Part shown: positions 1-11,575 of the stretch, piece after piece | Layout of the letters: the number at the start of each line of letters is the position of its first letter | Position numbering within the stretch: the first letter of the stretch is position 1 | Origin: Stenogyne calaminthoides | Taxonomy: Eukaryota; Streptophyta; Magnoliopsida; Lamiales; Lamiaceae | Direction: 5' to 3' | Assembly: GCA_037126765.1 (NCBI GenBank) | Contig: JBBCBC010000022.1 | Span: 1,674,001-1,738,000, forward strand | DNA: 64,000 bases | Position numbers and translations under genes: made by a program | Notes under the pieces: model-generated | What the model was told of the DNA's origin: nothing | What the model saw: the letters and a program-made list of their open reading frames with translations, nothing else | Database searches by the model: none

Positions 1-784
1 ATTGTTGTATACAATCATTTTTTTAATATCAATATTATAATTTTTTTAAGATTTAAAAAAGACAATTCTTCTTTGTCTTATCTTATGTTGTGACAATAGA
101 TAAAAGTTAAGGCAATCACTTTTTTATGTTGATCTATTGTTGAGAAAACTGTTTAATCACGCGCAGTTGTATGTTGCAATTTTAAAAGTGAATAATCACA
201 AATGACTCAAAATTTAAATTTGTGATGAAGATGGTGAATAGGGGTTTGGAATAAGTTTAACCGTATCAAACCTTACACTAAAAACTCTGCTCCTAATTTA
301 TGAAAATTGGGTCTAAATCTGATTTAATATTTATGATATGTTTTTTTATAGGTTCGACCTGAACTTTAAAACAAACAAGTCAAATCTAGGAGCCTTTTAA
401 AAGTCTATTAAAACATATTCTTTATCAAATATTATATGTCTAAATAGGTTGGCATGTTATGCATTTTAAGATTTGTAAAGTGCCTAAGCATAAACTACTT
501 AAAAGAGTCTTAGCCCAGTTCATTTATTAAATGGGTTAGAAGTAGATCTTTGTTGGGTAGTTTGATCGATTTTCAATGTTAGCGGTATATATAGAGCAGG
601 TCAACAAAAAATGTTGAATGTAAGAAAATTGTTTAAATTTGTAATATATATTTGTTAAAGTAGTTCATATTTTGGTTTTGTACTATTATTGATATTGGTA
701 AATGATACACTTATTAAAATATCGATAGATACAATTTTATAATTTATATTACAATTTCAACAATATAAATACTACATTTATGTG
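1..784. other. AT-rich intergenic DNA, no gene seen
   Basis: No open frame of note, no RNA gene and no clear repeat boundary were found before the solo LTR. The sequence is AT-rich with short homopolymer runs. Confidence 0.6.
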
Positions 785-789
785 TATAC

Positions 790-2708
790 TGTTGGGGAAT
801 TAATTGTCCGGATCTATTCGGGATGAATATTTAAATACAAATTTAATTCTAACAATTATTACTAGCATGAATTAATCATATATTAATTCAAATAATAATT
901 CAACAACAAATCATGCATATAAACAGTTCACATAAATCCTACGCATGCGGAATTGCTACGGGTTTATGTGAACTAACCTCTCGGAGTGACAACCGTTGAG
1001 AAGATGGATCTCGTTCACACGAACACACCAAAAAGTCTTCTCAAGTATTCTCTTACCCTTGTTCAACAATCCGGTGGAAGGAACTCGAGAACAATTTAAC
1101 AAAAGGAAAAAGTCTTCTCAAGTCTTCTCACAATTGAAGATTTTCGAAAATACACAATCTGTCGACGTTTCAAAATATTTGATATTTTATCGACGCTGAT
1201 ATTTTTCCGAAAAACCAATTTTCGTGTTCACCTGGGGATGAAACATTCATCCCCTATTTATAATGAGGGGTTGGTCGAAATTTTAGGTGGAAATAAAGAT
1301 GGAAAAATATTTTTCTTGATCTCCAATAAATCTTGAATATATCTCATATATTCTTTTCTCCATAATTAAATATTCCACAAAAATTCCAACTCCTCTTGTT
1401 ATGGTATTTTTCGAAAAAATAAGGAGTAGGAATCCAAGATTTGGATCTTCATGAATTTATGAAATATTCTTGTATTCCAATAATACATATCTTCTATAAT
1501 GTATTTTCAAGAAAATCAAGAAAATCTTTCCTTCCCTTATTTAATCAAAATTTTCGAAAATCCCTTAACAAATAACCAAGTGAGAGATTTCTTGAATTTA
1601 ATGAGATAATCTTGTATTCCAAGATTACTTATCCTCATTCCATAACAAAATTCAAAGAAAATATTTCTCCCTTTTTTATTTATTATTTTCGAAATATTAG
1701 GAAAATTAGGCAACAATAATTTATTTTATTTTAAACACCTTTTTCAGTTATTTGACTTATCTTTGGGCTACTTGAGGGGCCTTTAGGAGAATTAAGATTG
1801 GACCTTCTAATGGACTTTGAATATCTAATATTGAGCCACAATATTATTCAAGCCCATAAATATTAATTAATCTCACTACATAATTAATATTGCACTATCC
1901 ATCTTAACCCATATTATCATAAATATGGCTCCCCTGTTATTATTTCCGTGTTTAAGATTATCTAGCCCATTAATTAATTCAAGCCACCAAAATAGCTTTC
2001 CATTAATTAATATCTTTTATCCTTGGTTAAAAACATTCAACATTATTATCCATACCGAAACAAATTCCACTTGCAAGATTTGGTATGATAAATCTTATGA
2101 ACCTCCCAAGGGGCAAATCAAACGAGAGTACTCTTGCATTACGATTCTTCAGATTAAATCTTAGTAATCGATGTGACCATGAATATTGCCCAAGATATAA
2201 AGTATTGAATCTCATTGATTCTCTACTAATGAAATTAAGTCAAAAAGCAATAATTACTAACCACACACGATCCTATTTAAGGGATGGAGATTAAGAAATA
2301 ACGAACCATCGAGGTCTAATTCTTCCCGCTTCGAAGGTTGAAGAATTTATCCTCCTCAGAGGTCCTTGTTCAATGCATCACCATGCACTAGTGTAATCTC
2401 TTGGTCAAGACAAGTCAATCTGAGCCTTACACTTCAACCTTTCACGATGGATTGTTCATTTCCATCTAGGTCGTGAACCACATACTTTTAGTTACAAGTA
2501 ACTGTTAATTTAATATTCTGTGATCTGGTATCACTAAATTAACTACAATGTAACACGTACTTTTTATTGAACAATTATGCAATAAATATATGTAACATTC
2601 AATGATATTTAAAGCATCAGTGATAAATAATTTATTTCAGTAAATAAGATAGAAAATTCAGTTTGGTTATACAAAGTAAAAACTATACTTTCCAGTATAA
2701 CCCCAACA
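790..2708 (-). mobile_element. Solo LTR of a Ty1/copia family (TSD TATAC)
   Basis: The segment starts TGTTGGGG and ends CCCCAACA. It is flanked by a perfect 5-bp duplication TATAC at 785-789 and 2709-2713. It is clearly homologous along its length to the two LTRs of the minus-strand element at 44319-53387, and its minus-strand start matches the 3' LTR start at 63973. No internal retroelement sequence is present, so this is a solo LTR left by LTR-LTR recombination. Length is 1919 bp against 1850 and 1865 bp for the other copies. Small open frames inside it are not genes. Confidence 0.9.
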
Positions 2709-2745
2709 TATACATATATTAAAAATTATCTTATAATTTTAAAAT

Positions 2746-2772
2746 CGTGCATCGCACGGTTGTAAATACTAG
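2746..2772 (+). mobile_element. Possible Helitron 3' terminus
   Basis: A short hairpin (CGTGC / GCACG around a 3-nt loop, 2746-2758) is followed 10 nt later by CTAG and then T at 2773. Known plant Helitrons end in a GC-rich hairpin, a spacer of about 10 nt and CTRR, inserted before T. I found no matching 5' TC end. The adjacent solo LTR may lie inside this element. Inference from a short motif only. Confidence 0.35.
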
Positions 2773-2773
2773 T

Positions 2774-4301
2774 AGTGAATAAAATAATAAGTGGCCATCC
2801 TGCTTTTACTTTGGCCATTCTAGAGAATTTCATGTCGGTGGGTGACTTTCTCCCTGTACTCAGTACTCCCCTTTAGTGATTAGCAAAAATTAGTATCATG
2901 CATTATTTGAATTACAAACCAAGTAAAAATTAATAACTTTAAAAAATGTTAGATCATTATATTCAAGTCATGTTTGTGAGATCGTCTTTCGAAGTATGTT
3001 TTGTAGTAAATATATGAAAAAATTACAACTAGATACAAGATTGATTAAATCATTACAATCAGATACAAAGTGCAGAAATTTGAATTAAAGTACATGTTGA
3101 ATTAAAGTGCATAAATTTTCTACACTTTGTATCTGATTGTAAGTTTTTTGGGTGACTTTGTAGTGGAATATTTTTCTCCCTAAATATATCCACTGTTGCT
3201 TAATGTACATAATTCCTAACTTGAAGCACATTTGCAATTCTTTCTTATAATATTTTTTCTCTAATTAATTCTTCATGTAATTAAAGAAAACTTTTTATGT
3301 TGTCCTATCCAATAGTGGCAGCAGAATTTTTAAGTGTTGTATTATTTATATTAACATGTTATATAGTAGTAGTGTTGCTTGTCGAAATTAATTTGAATGA
3401 TGTGGCTTATTGTTTTTCAACCAACAAATTAAACATGAGTCATGTCTATGATTCTTGACCAAGATTTTTGTGTGTTTGATATCTTTAATGAGTATTTAGT
3501 GTGGAATTTGAATAAATGTAATAATTGTAAATTAGATTAAAAGTCATTGTTTTTATTTTATTAATATCTTATTTATATTACAATGTCGGGAGGTGCCCTC
3601 CTTACGTTGAGTTGGCATATAATGTTGTCAATATTTAGCATGAGCTGTCATTATATTTTATTTTTACAAGTCTCAGTGAGTAAGTTTTCAGCTTGAGTGC
3701 TTGACTTAGATGGACGTCATGTGCACAGACCTCGATGGCCGAACTCTATGACGCAGGCTCCAGGTTGTTTTTAAATCGAGCAAGGCCCGTCAGGTTCCTT
3801 GTTCGGATTTGCTCGGCGAACTGGTTTGTCGATCCGATCGAGCAACTAGTAGGCCATGCGTTCACATCTTGCTGGCGTGTTGATCATTATTAATGCTGAT
3901 TTTCAACGTATCTTACCTATTGAGCTGGATGAACATGATTGGCAAATCTTCCAAATTGACTATTAAGTGGGCGAATTACTTTGACAATCGAATTAAGACA
4001 TCAAAATAGGCAGACAAACATATCAAAAATAGGCAGTAAAACACCTTACGCAACACATCAATATAGTTACACAAATCCCTTATGCAACACATCAAAATAA
4101 ATCGTATGTTCGTTTCGCGACTATTTCAGCGGATATTGAATTTTACAATCTCAAACACCCATTTATTTTCCTATATTTACAAATTTTAAGAATATTAAAA
4201 CAAAATTCTTCTCTTAAATGGTTAAAAAAAATTATTACCTCATTAGTAACATTAGATAAAATATAGATTACATATAGTTATGCAAATTAAAATTGAATTG
4301 A
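2774..4301. other. Intergenic; one small foldback and a GC-richer patch
   Basis: No gene is recognised. A near-perfect inverted repeat lies at 3053-3142. The stretch 3590-3960 is less AT-rich than its surroundings but has no long open frame or recognisable domain. It may be an old retroelement fragment. Confidence 0.4.
3053..3142. repeat. Small inverted repeat (foldback)
   Basis: The arm TTACAATCAGATACAAAGTG at 3053-3072 is repeated in reverse complement at about 3123-3142 with one change, and homology continues inward for about 8 bp more. The loop is about 35 bp. Probably a tiny MITE or its remnant. Confidence 0.6.
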
Positions 4302-4453
4302 GCACGAGTTCACGTGAACTTTTTTTTTTCAAGTATTATTATTTTAATATAAAATGTCACTATATGTGCTTATGCAAGTGTCACTATTCAAAAATAAAAC
4401 AGTTTTAAATAATAATTTTTTGTATGCACAATCGAATAAGAGAGTTCACGTGA
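4302..4453. mobile_element. MITE with GTTCACGTGAA termini
   Basis: GAGTTCACGTGAACT at the left end and GAGTTCACGTGAAG at the right end frame about 150 bp of AT-rich DNA. A related copy lies at 34345-34485. Each end carries CACGTG, the G-box core. Family assignment is unknown. Confidence 0.45.
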
Positions 4454-4548
4454 AGTTAGATCCACGAAAGAGAAAGAAAGGAAGGTTAGCTTAGCTGCTC
4501 TCCATTGGCATGCCACCTTTGTTGGACCGGGGTTGTTGACTTAGCTAC

Positions 4549-4580
4549 ATGTGATGTGATGTGATGTGATGTGATGTGAG
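4549..4580. repeat. GTGAT microsatellite
   Basis: Six consecutive copies of the pentamer ATGTG/GTGAT are visible. Confidence 0.9.
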
Positions 4581-4767
4581 TCAAGAGGTTGAAAGGTCCA
4601 AAAATGAACTTGCAGGGAAGCATGGGGTCGATTGATCTGATCATGACAACTATTACTTCAGAAATTAAACAACATAAATCTTCAACTATATTTGTCATGT
4701 GCAACAATTAATTATAATTAAAGTGAATAGAGTACCACTATAATTCACCAATAATAAGTAGGTATTA

Positions 4768-5034
4768 CTCCCTCCATCCATTAAAATTATGCTCACTTTT
4801 ATTATTTATCCGTTCACTTTTGTTCATTTTTTTATAGACACATTCACTTTATTTCCATCATTCAACCATCACTTAATTACTAATATTATCATTGATAGTT
4901 TACCCATAAAATTCACTTTATCTATAAATAAACCTCACAATATCCTATAATACCCTTTACTTTATCTAATTTATCTATTTTTTTTTAAAATTTGTGCCCA
5001 AAGAATTGAGTACAATTTTAATGGACGGAGGGAA
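4768..5034. mobile_element. Stowaway-like MITE
   Basis: It begins CTCCCTCCATCCATTAAAAT and ends in the reverse complement (ATTTTAATGGACGGAGGGA), next to TA dinucleotides. This is the classic Tc1/mariner-derived Stowaway terminus. It has no coding capacity. Confidence 0.8.
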
Positions 5035-5660
5035 TATTAATTAAGTTATTTTTATTATTTTCCCACTCTGTGATCGTCATAGCACCTGCAAGTGTTGGAT
5101 CGGTCTTTTTTTCCTCAAAGCGCCTGTAAATTGGGTCGAATTGATCGCTGGTTGGACTGGTCGACTCGGTGAGCTGCTGTATTTGGAAAAAAATAAAAAA
5201 TCTAAGATATTAAAAAAATTAATAATATATATGTATAATCTAAGATAATTATTTTACCTATTTCTTGTAAATTTAGTAATTTTCTCAATTATTTTCAATT
5301 TTTAAATACTTTCACATTTCTTTTGGTAATTTTCACATTCATTAAGTATTTTGGATCATTCTCAAGTTTGATATTATAATTGGTTTAGGTTTTTTATTAT
5401 TAGACAACTATTGGATATTATTTTAAGTTTTTTTTTATTTTATCTTAAAATTTTCTAATTATCTTAAATTTATTAGATATTTTTCTTTAATTTTAATTAA
5501 ATAAATTTACATGTTCACATTTATAGTTATTTTTAGATTAATTAATAAATTTACAAAATTTTTAAATGTAAAATTTACAATTAAAAAAATGGATATTTTT
5601 TTATTTGGATAAATTTATGTATAAATTTATAAAAAATATATATATATATATGATGAGTAT

Positions 5661-5882
5661 GTCTCATGTGCACTGTTTTAGAAATAAAAAGTCTTATGTG
5701 CATTAGGAATACTGTGCAACTCAATTACATTTTCGAAACAGACAACTTATTGCACTAAAACGTGCAATTTGTACTGAACCATGTCACTTGTATCGGTGAA
5801 AATAATTAGTTAAATGTTTTAGTATTAACAAATTGCATGTTTTAAAAAATACACTGCATGGTGCACCTAGTGCATACAAGAC
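5661..5882. mobile_element. Foldback element, GTCTTGTATGCAC family
   Basis: The left end GTCTCATGTGCACTG and the right end GTGCATACAAGAC are inverted copies. An inner pair TGTGCAAC / TTGCATGT and short AT stretches show the same symmetry. Similar ends occur at about ten other places in this window. Confidence 0.55.
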
Positions 5883-5905
5883 CTTATCATATAAAAAAAA
5901 AAATT

Positions 5906-6155
5906 AAGGACCATAACTTTGGGAGGTGGCAAAACAAGGATAGTAACTTTTCGGACTGGCATACAATGATTGTAACTTTAAAATGTATTAATTTCATGCC
6001 AAATTAGACAGAATGTCCCGATTTTGGGCTCAAATTATGAATGGTCAGACTAATTTAGCTTGAAATTGCTATTTTTTAAAGTAACGGTTCCATTTTCTAG
6101 CTCGAAAAGTTATGGTTCTTATTTTGCGCCCCGTCCCAAAAAAAATTACGATCCT
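5906..6155. mobile_element. MITE with about 45-bp imperfect terminal inverted repeats
   Basis: The left end (AAGGACCATAACTTTGGGAG and onward) matches the reverse complement of the right end at 6108-6155. Both ends carry the theme 'aggatcgtaacttt-gggacg-ggcaaaataaggaccataac'. It has no coding capacity, and its superfamily is not determined because the duplication lies in A-runs. Confidence 0.65.
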
Positions 6156-7590
6156 AAAAAAAATATTCCCCATTTTTTTGGTGTTCTATGCAATTTTAAT
6201 GTTTTTGTGCGATTAACATATAATCAATCTTAATCCTCAAAATAAAGATATATAATAACATAAATATCATTTTAAGTTTTTCTTTTAAAAGAGTTGTCGT
6301 GGCATGTGACAAGGACGTGGGATGACGATTTTTGTTGTATTAAAATTTCCAAGTCCGTGGACTCTACTAGACTCTCTTTTGAGTGGGAGATGGCACCCTT
6401 GATCTTGAAATTTCCTCATTTTGGGAGACATGCGGTTTGATTCCTCCTAAAGCAATTAGTATAAGAATTATAAGGTGAATTGACAATTTCGTGGAGTATT
6501 TGGGTGCTTGGTGTACTAACTACTAACTATTAATAACCAACTTTACCCGATTAAAAATGCAAAGCAAAATTAAAATTTAAATCCTTTATCACATCGTTTT
6601 TAGATTTATAAATTCAATCTCTACATTCAAATGTACATTTACTTCTGTTATAGATATACACTCTTGTTACTAATTTACTATAACTATCACTATCAATATT
6701 TTTCTCACCCACTAATTTTTCTCATACTTTTTTACACTTAATCATCATATTTTTCACTTTTCTTTCACTTAATCGTTACCACAAATTAATAATAATAATA
6801 ATAATAATAAATATATTATCATCACTAAAATATGAATTTGTTATAAAATTTCATCTACCTATACGGCTATAAATTATATCAAAAAGCACATCCCCAGTTA
6901 CAAAAGAGTAGGTTAAACTGGCGTTGGTCAAAGCTGTTGACTTGATATATGCCAGTACAAATATGATTCAATGAATTACATTTGATTGTATATATTTAGA
7001 TTTAATTTTTAGTCAAAATGCCGTTGGGAAAAACTAAACAGAGTTATATTTGGCTTGAAGACAAATAAATTTATGTGTTACACACCACCGCTACATTTAT
7101 TAGACCGTGTTTTCAATTGGTATTAATACATCCGATACATTGTGTGTAATTTAATTTACAAGGATAAATTTTATGTTGTAAACTTATGCCATGGTTAATA
7201 TGACCTAATCAACTCATGAATTGAATGGTACATATATATATATATATGTAAAAGAATGACAATTCTTATAATTAATATAGACGAGAAATGAAATATAAGT
7301 ATTATGTAAATTTATTTTAAATTTATATTATTGTTGTTGTTGGTTGTTGAGATTATATATTACCATTATTATTAATTGTCGAGATTATTAATTTATTTTA
7401 TTAATATTATAAAAATTATTTAATAATTAAATTAATTTATAATATATCAATTCTGGTATTTGGAATAGATTTATGAATGATCATAATATTCTCAATCCAT
7501 TCTCGTATATTAATTATGTTTATCATGAAGTAAAATATATATAATTATATACTATTCCCAATCCATTCTCATATATCAAAGTCATGTATG
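6156..7590. other. AT-rich intergenic DNA with microsatellites
   Basis: No gene is seen. An (AAT)n run lies near 6789-6811 and a (TA)n run near 7229-7246. Confidence 0.6.
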
Positions 7591-7760
7591 TCAACATGTG
7601 CATCGTCATTGTGCAGTGTATTTTTAAAATAAATAATTTAAATATTAAAATATATAATTTATTATATTAAAATATAAAATTAATTTATATTTTAATATAA
7701 TAAATTATATATTTCTAAAATTCACTATAAATTGTATAGTACACTAGTGTATAAGAGACT
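7591..7760. mobile_element. Foldback element with a 31-bp perfect palindrome
   Basis: The left end ACATGTGCATCGTCATTGTG and the right end TACACTAGTGTATAAGAGAC belong to the dispersed foldback family. The core is a perfect inverted repeat: arm 7648-7678, 5-nt spacer, arm 7684-7714, all A/T. Confidence 0.6.
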
Positions 7761-8342
7761 CGGATATTGCTTTTTAATTAGTTGGCTTGACTATTGTTGT
7801 AATCTTTTGTTCCAATACTATATATTTAACTATAGGGTGCTCAAATCATACGTAAATTCATTCAATCTAGTATATATTTAATTAAACAACAAAACACGAC
7901 CCCCACCCCAAATCGGCTGGACTCACAACTCACCTTATCAACTCGGTCCGAGTTAGTTGACTCAGCAATGGTTGGGTGAGGCAAGCATGACTTGCAGCTG
8001 AGATTTCATTTCACCAACCTCCGGTGGGCCATCAACCCCACTAAAGTGGACTTGGCGTGTTTCTGAATTTTTCTCATTGAAAATGATTTTCAATTTAAAT
8101 GGAGTATATATTTTTATTAATCATAAGAATCCCATTAAACCTTATAATTATACTAGAGATTTCAATTATACTCATACTAGTCATTGACAAAAAATTGTGT
8201 CAAAACTGATAAAGTTCAGTACATTCTATATTTTTCAAATATTATTATTAATATGTAAATCTATTATACATACACATAATAATGGTAATGCTTATAAATA
8301 ACAACATGAATAAATTATTTTGACTTTGAGAAGATGTTAGTA

Positions 8343-8621
8343 CTCCTCGATTCCAAGATAATATGCACATTTTTTTCTTTTCAGTTCGTCCCACGATAAT
8401 ATACACACTCCCAAAATAAAAAAACCTTCATAATCTTAATCCTCATAATATTCTCAATATTACACAAAATGTCATTACTTTTTGCTTTTCATATATACAC
8501 AACTCAACTTTTTTTTTATACATAAAAGTTTATAAGATTAACTCTTAAAGCTCCACTCATTATTACACTTTCTTAATTTCTTTGCCCATTTTGGGTGCAT
8601 ATTATCTCGGGTCAGAGGGAC
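8343..8621. mobile_element. Stowaway-like MITE (diverged)
   Basis: The left end CTCCTCGATTCCAAGATAAT and the right end ATTATCTCGGGTCAGAGGGA are imperfect inverted repeats. The internal sequence is AT-rich and non-coding. Confidence 0.6.
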
Positions 8622-8651
8622 TATTATTTAATTTACTTATATAATTAAGTA

Positions 8652-8888
8652 CTCAATCTATTCGCGAAAAGTGTGTTCAGAGGGTTGAAACATGATATTC
8701 GGAAACATGATTAAATTCATTTATGAATAACATAATTGATTGTGATTAAAGTATAATGATAACTCTGAGTGATTAAGTTATTGTTGCACTATAAAGATAA
8801 AAAAAAAATTGTCCATAAACGTACTTAATCTATCTTTCTATAAAACTTGTTTCACTATCTGAGCACATTTTTATGTACACAGAGAGAG
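8652..8888. mobile_element. Stowaway-like MITE, TA-flanked (diverged)
   Basis: ACTCAATCTATTCGCGAAAA at the left and the reverse complement of ATGTACACAGAGAGAGT at the right are related, and both sides are flanked by TA. It lies only about 30 bp from the previous MITE. Confidence 0.5.
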
Positions 8889-9230
8889 TAATAAGTAATA
8901 TAATTGTTGGAGGTAGTATTATTTAATTTACTTAAATAAGTATAATAAATAGTGTAATTGTTGGTTTGAGATTCATCACCCACCCCCACCGAACCAAGGG
9001 GTCCCACTTGAGCTAATTATGTGCTGCTTGTTCAAAATCAAGGGGACACACCAATATAGATAAGGCCATTTTACTAATATTTATTTTATTAAAACCCATA
9101 TTGTTGGTCATCCTCTCACCAACTACAACGCAATTCTTCTTTCATTTTTTCTTATGTTACTTGTCAACATTTGGACAATTTGGAGAATACTTTATTCAAT
9201 CTATATTATAAATATACGAAAAATATTATC

Positions 9231-9745
9231 CAAAAAAAAGATAGTAAACTATAATTTAAAATTAAATGACAATAAGTAAGATAGAAATATCTTGTTGACC
9301 ATAAAGAAAAACTATTTATTTAAATTTATTTGTTTCACTAAAACTCACATATAAACCCTAAACCCTAAATGAATATTGAACCATGAACCCTAAACCCTGA
9401 ACCCTAAAACCTTTCATAAAAAAAAAAAATAAGAACATGTAAGGATACGAAATATGTTTAATTTGGAATTAAAATTTTAGCTCAAATTGTTTTTTTCTTT
9501 TGATAAATAATAAAAAATTTTAAGTGCAAGTTTTTCCATAAAAAAAATATAGTTTAACAAGCATTAAATTTAAAATATCTTGTTGACCATACAAAGTTAT
9601 TTATTTAAATTTATTTGTTTCACTATATTTATTGTCTTATTTCTTTCATAAAAAAAATATGTACATACGATATGTTTAATTTGGAATTAAGCAGGTTTTA
9701 GCTGAGTTTAAAATTTTGATAAATAATAATGGTGCAAGTATGTTT
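9231..9745. repeat. Tandem duplication, first copy containing telomere-like repeats
   Basis: Two diverged direct copies (about 9231-9530 and 9540-9745) share the blocks 'atatcttgttgaccata', 'tatttatttaaatttatttg' and 'atatgtttaatttggaatta'. Only the first copy carries CCCTAAA-type repeats at 9353-9411. Confidence 0.65.
9353..9411. repeat. Interstitial telomere-like repeats
   Basis: Degenerate units of the plant telomere repeat CCCTAAA (AAACCCTAAACCCTAAAT, then GAACCCTAAACCCTGAACCC) occur inside AT-rich intergenic DNA. Confidence 0.75.
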
Positions 9746-10628
9746 TGAGATTTAAATAAGAGAATATTTAATTTTATGTCAAATTAATGTGTAAATAAAT
9801 AGTTTTTAATGTTTTATTACTCCCCGTCTAAAAAGTATAGTTCGGAATTTTTTTATTATCTCAATTTATAATTTGCTTTTCTTTTCGAGAGGTATAATTT
9901 TATCTGAGTGACTATATTATTGATTGTAATGGTTAAGTAAGAATTAGTATGGTAATTTTACTGAAAGTTGTAAAAATATGATAAATAAAATAAGACTGAA
10001 AAATTAAAAATTATATTTGCATTAGTTAGTAAACATATAGAGTGTGATGTAGAAAAATATTGTGTATAAAATTTATGTATTTACAGAATTTATAAGTATT
10101 TATGTGTTGAGTTTTTAAAAATTGAATCAAAAAATTCGTAAACAATAGATTTAGAATTTTAAAATCTAATATTTAAATGCGCTAAAAAAAAAAAATCTAA
10201 TCTTTAAATCTCAAATCAAAAAATACCCTTATCGTGCACTCTACGAGAGAATTTCTGGAAATTTTCTAGATATTGTAAGAAATTTTTATATGCTAAATTG
10301 CTAATAACAAGAGCGCTGAAAAGTACAAATTCATTAATTTAGGTGTTATCAGTATTCAAGGTTAATAAATGATACCATTAATATACAATTACTCTCTTTA
10401 AAGTGTCCAAGATATATAAAATAGTTTAGTATAGTAATTTCGTTTCCTATTCTCTAACAATTTCATTTATTTTTTCCTTTTACATAAATACCCAACAACA
10501 AGTCTAGCAATAATGTCACCCGCTACTATTGGTTAAGTCTTTTTCTTTTTTTACTCGAACACATGACCTCATGGCATAGATAGTGATGTTCTAACCATTT
10601 AAATTATTCCATTTTATCTATTGATTAA
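9746..10628. other. AT-rich intergenic DNA
   Basis: No gene is recognised. A single Stowaway-like left end (CTCCCCGTCTAAAAAGTATA, near 9821) has no convincing partner. Confidence 0.5.
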
Positions 10629-11299
10629 GTCTTGTACGCACCCAGGTGTATCGTGTTCTCACAGTGCATTTTAAAACTATACAACTTATAATATTTAAAC
10701 TCATTTACGCTGAACTGTGCAATTATTCAATATAATAAGTTGCGTAATTAAAAAAAATAGACAAAAATGCCAATTTTGAACGTGCATAACTCTTTTTTGT
10801 CCTAAAACTTTTTCAATTTACAATTGTGCCCCTTTTTTACCATTATACTATTCTCCCATAATCTCATCTCATCTCAATCCCACCACATTTTTCAACATTT
10901 AAACAAGACCTGACACAACCCGGTCCAACTCGACCCAACCCTACCCTGTCCAGCCCGGCCCACCCGATCCGACCCCAACTCAAATTTCGCCAACCCAAAG
11001 ACGACCGAATCGACCCAGGCAGGACCCCAACTCGGCCGAAAAATAGTTCATGGTTTAAGATTCAGGTTCATGATTCAAGATTTAGGGTTCAAGTTCGTGT
11101 TTGGATGATATAAAATTAAATGATGAAATAAGATAAAGATGAGATTAAGGAGGGGGTAGAATGGTAAAAAAAGGTACAATTGTGAGTTGAAAAAGTTTTA
11201 GGACAAAAAAGAATTATACAAATTTAAAATGGACAAAAAAGATTTTTTCCCATTAAAAATATATTATAAATACACGATGCGCCTAAATGCACATGAGAC
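10629..11299. mobile_element. Large foldback element upstream of HCT
   Basis: The outer ends GTCTTGTACGCACCCAGGTG (left) and GCGCCTAAATGCACATGAGAC (right, inverted) belong to the dispersed foldback family. A second, stronger inverted pair lies inside: about 10788-10845 is the reverse complement of about 11160-11217 (shared core TCCTAAAACTTTTTCAA). The central part (10905-11035) is unusually C-rich, with repeats of the type CCCGACC. It has no coding capacity. Its right end is 277 bp before the HCT start codon. Confidence 0.7.
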
Positions 11300-11351
11300 C
11301 CATTAGTATTATTACTTATATTCATTAGCCGGGGTAGGTGAGAAATTCAAG

Positions 11352-11359
11352 CTTATATA
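11352..11359 (+). promoter_or_regulatory. Possible HCT TATA box
   Basis: TTATATAG lies about 220 bp upstream of the HCT start codon, within the plausible range for a TATA box plus 5' UTR. A CCACAACCACC stretch at about 11479-11489, reminiscent of MYB-bound AC-rich elements, is downstream of it. Motif-level inference only. Confidence 0.3.
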
Positions 11360-11575
11360 GTAAGCTCTTAAAATTTCTTCTATACTCCAATTTTCTTCAA
11401 ATCTAAAAAAGATTAAAAAAAAAGGGAAAAGAAAATAAATGGTCTTCATTTCTTCCTTTTAAACTAATCCACCACTGGTCCACAACCACCGCTCACTCTT
11501 TGATTTCATTTTAACATATTGCATTTCTCAATTTAAATTCCAATTAAATTAATAAAATCAATCGAGAGCGTCAAA

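Noticed and set aside
1925..2294. Overlapping 60-80-codon frames
   Set aside because: They fall inside the solo LTR and equivalent frames are not kept in the other LTR copies.
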